Origin: Uloborus plumipes
Taxonomy: Eukaryota; Arthropoda; Arachnida; Araneae; Uloboridae
Assembly (NCBI GenBank): GCA_038373865.1
Contig: JAXGGA010001631.1
Coordinates: forward strand, 1 to 64,000
DNA: 64,000 nt
Reading direction: 5' to 3'
Shown: positions 63,545-64,000 of the stretch, piece after piece
Layout of the letters: each line of letters opens with the position of its first letter
How positions within the stretch are numbered: position 1 is the first letter of the stretch
Made by a program: the position numbers and the translations under genes
Notes under the pieces: generated by a model
What the model was told of the DNA's origin: nothing
Databases searched by the model: none
What the model saw: only the letters and a program-made list of their open reading frames with translations

Positions 63545-63637
<93 letters not shown>
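63545..63637. repeat. (TA)n microsatellite
   Basis: About 46 consecutive TA units directly abut the third Tc1-like copy; the element's TA target site (63636-63637) is the end of the tract. Confidence 0.95.
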
Positions 63638-63640
<3 letters not shown>

Positions 63641-64000
63641 TGAAGTGACAAAAGTCATGGGATACCTCTTAATATCGTGTCGGCCCTCCTTTTGCCCGGC
63701 GAAGTGCAACAACTCGACGTGGCATGGACTCAACAAGTCGTTGGAAGTCTTCTGCAGGAATATTGAGCCATGCTGTCTCGATAGACGTCCATAATTGTGA
63801 AAGCGTTGATGGGGCAGGATTTTGGGCACGAACAGACCTCTCGATGGTGTCCCATAAATGCTCAATGGGATTCATGTCGGGCGATCTAGGTGGCCAAATC
63901 ATTCGTTGGAATTGTCCAGAATTTTCTTCAAACCAATTGCGAACAGTTGTGGCCCGGTGACATGGCGCATTGTCATCCATAAAAATCCCATCGTTGTTTG
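63638..64000 (-). mobile_element. Tc1-like DD36E transposon, copy 3 (cut by window end)
   Basis: The terminal repeat CACTGAAGTGACAAAAGTCA begins at 63638 and continues GGGATA, then the 3' end of the transposase on the minus strand. Orientation is opposite to copies 1 and 2. The other end lies beyond 64000. Confidence 0.95.
63669..64000 (-). CDS. Tc1-like transposase, copy 3 (C-terminal part, partial)
   Basis: Open to the window edge; stop codon at 63669. It covers about 110 C-terminal residues, including the second catalytic Asp (MDDNAPCH) and the catalytic Glu (SPDMNPIEHLWD) with 36 residues between. This part is identical to copy 2 where both can be compared by eye (IETAW rather than IETTW of copy 1). 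Whether the N-terminal half is intact cannot be seen. Confidence 0.92.
   Translation of the reverse strand, partial: NNDGIFMDDNAPCHRATTVRNWFEENSGQFQRMIWPPRSPDMNPIEHLWDTIERSVRAQNPAPSTLSQLWTSIETAWLNIPAEDFQRLVESMPRRVVALRRAKGGPTRY

Larger units (their letters stand above)
57371..64000 (-). other. AGAP upstream intron (5' exons not in window)
   Basis: 6.6 kb with no recognised AGAP exon. It carries a (TA)n run (57401-57424), a retroposon-like patch (58018-58170), a hAT element, a decayed Tc1 element, diverged duplications, one copy of the dispersed repeat, and the truncated third DD36E Tc1 copy. Because the first exon seen starts mid-codon, this must be at least partly intron. Confidence 0.6.

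Overview
This window is eukaryotic, AT-rich and intron-bearing. It is most likely an arthropod and plausibly a chelicerate or spider. The inference rests on GT-AG introns, long AT-rich introns, (TA)n microsatellites, an AGAP/CenG1A-type gene, a Gal3ST-type sulfotransferase and many Tc1/mariner, piggyBac and hAT transposons. The species cannot be fixed from sequence alone. I see no operons, CRISPR arrays or prokaryotic features.

Two host genes lie tail to tail. On the + strand, the last two exons seen (1114-1256 and 3845-4889) encode a type II membrane Gal-3-O-sulfotransferase-like enzyme of the Golgi. On the - strand, fifteen exons between 57370 and 19787 encode the C-terminal 659 residues of an ArfGAP with a GTPase-like domain, a PH domain and ankyrin repeats (AGAP; Drosophila CenG1A). 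The coding phases of all fifteen exons join without a break and end at a stop codon. The N-terminal GTPase-like exons are not in the window and should lie beyond 64000.

Mobile DNA dominates the rest. 1-4900: a SINE-like block, one copy of a dispersed repeat, and a 1.2 kb long-TIR Tc1/mariner-type element inside the sulfotransferase intron. 4900-12570: a 269-bp tandem repeat and otherwise featureless AT-rich DNA. 12572-14595: a piggyBac transposase broken by two in-frame stops. 14600-19786: the AGAP 3' flank with a pogo-like element. AGAP introns: a nested pogo/hAT pair (20.2-22.0 kb), hAT MITEs (24.4 and 34.3 kb), a 563-bp piggyBac derivative that keeps only the Cys-rich domain (26.1 kb), a hairpin element (29.3 kb), a dense cluster (40.2-45.4 kb) of two Tc1-like DD36E copies, a hAT fragment and a decayed mariner, an element with an unfamiliar transposase remnant (47.1-48.8 kb), and a striking 1.9 kb TIR element made largely of GTCAC/GTGAC motifs (52.1-54.0 kb) that carries a tRNA-like insertion. 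57.4-64 kb: a 336-bp hAT element with target duplication, a decayed DD34E Tc1 element, diverged duplications, and the truncated third copy of the DD36E Tc1 element at the right edge.

The DD36E copies are near-identical and the three visible ends show TA target duplications, which points to recent activity. Most other elements are dead or non-autonomous. I found no evidence of a multi-gene 'system'. The most unusual objects are the GTCAC-motif element, the unfamiliar 47-49 kb transposon and the Cys-rich-domain-only piggyBac derivative.
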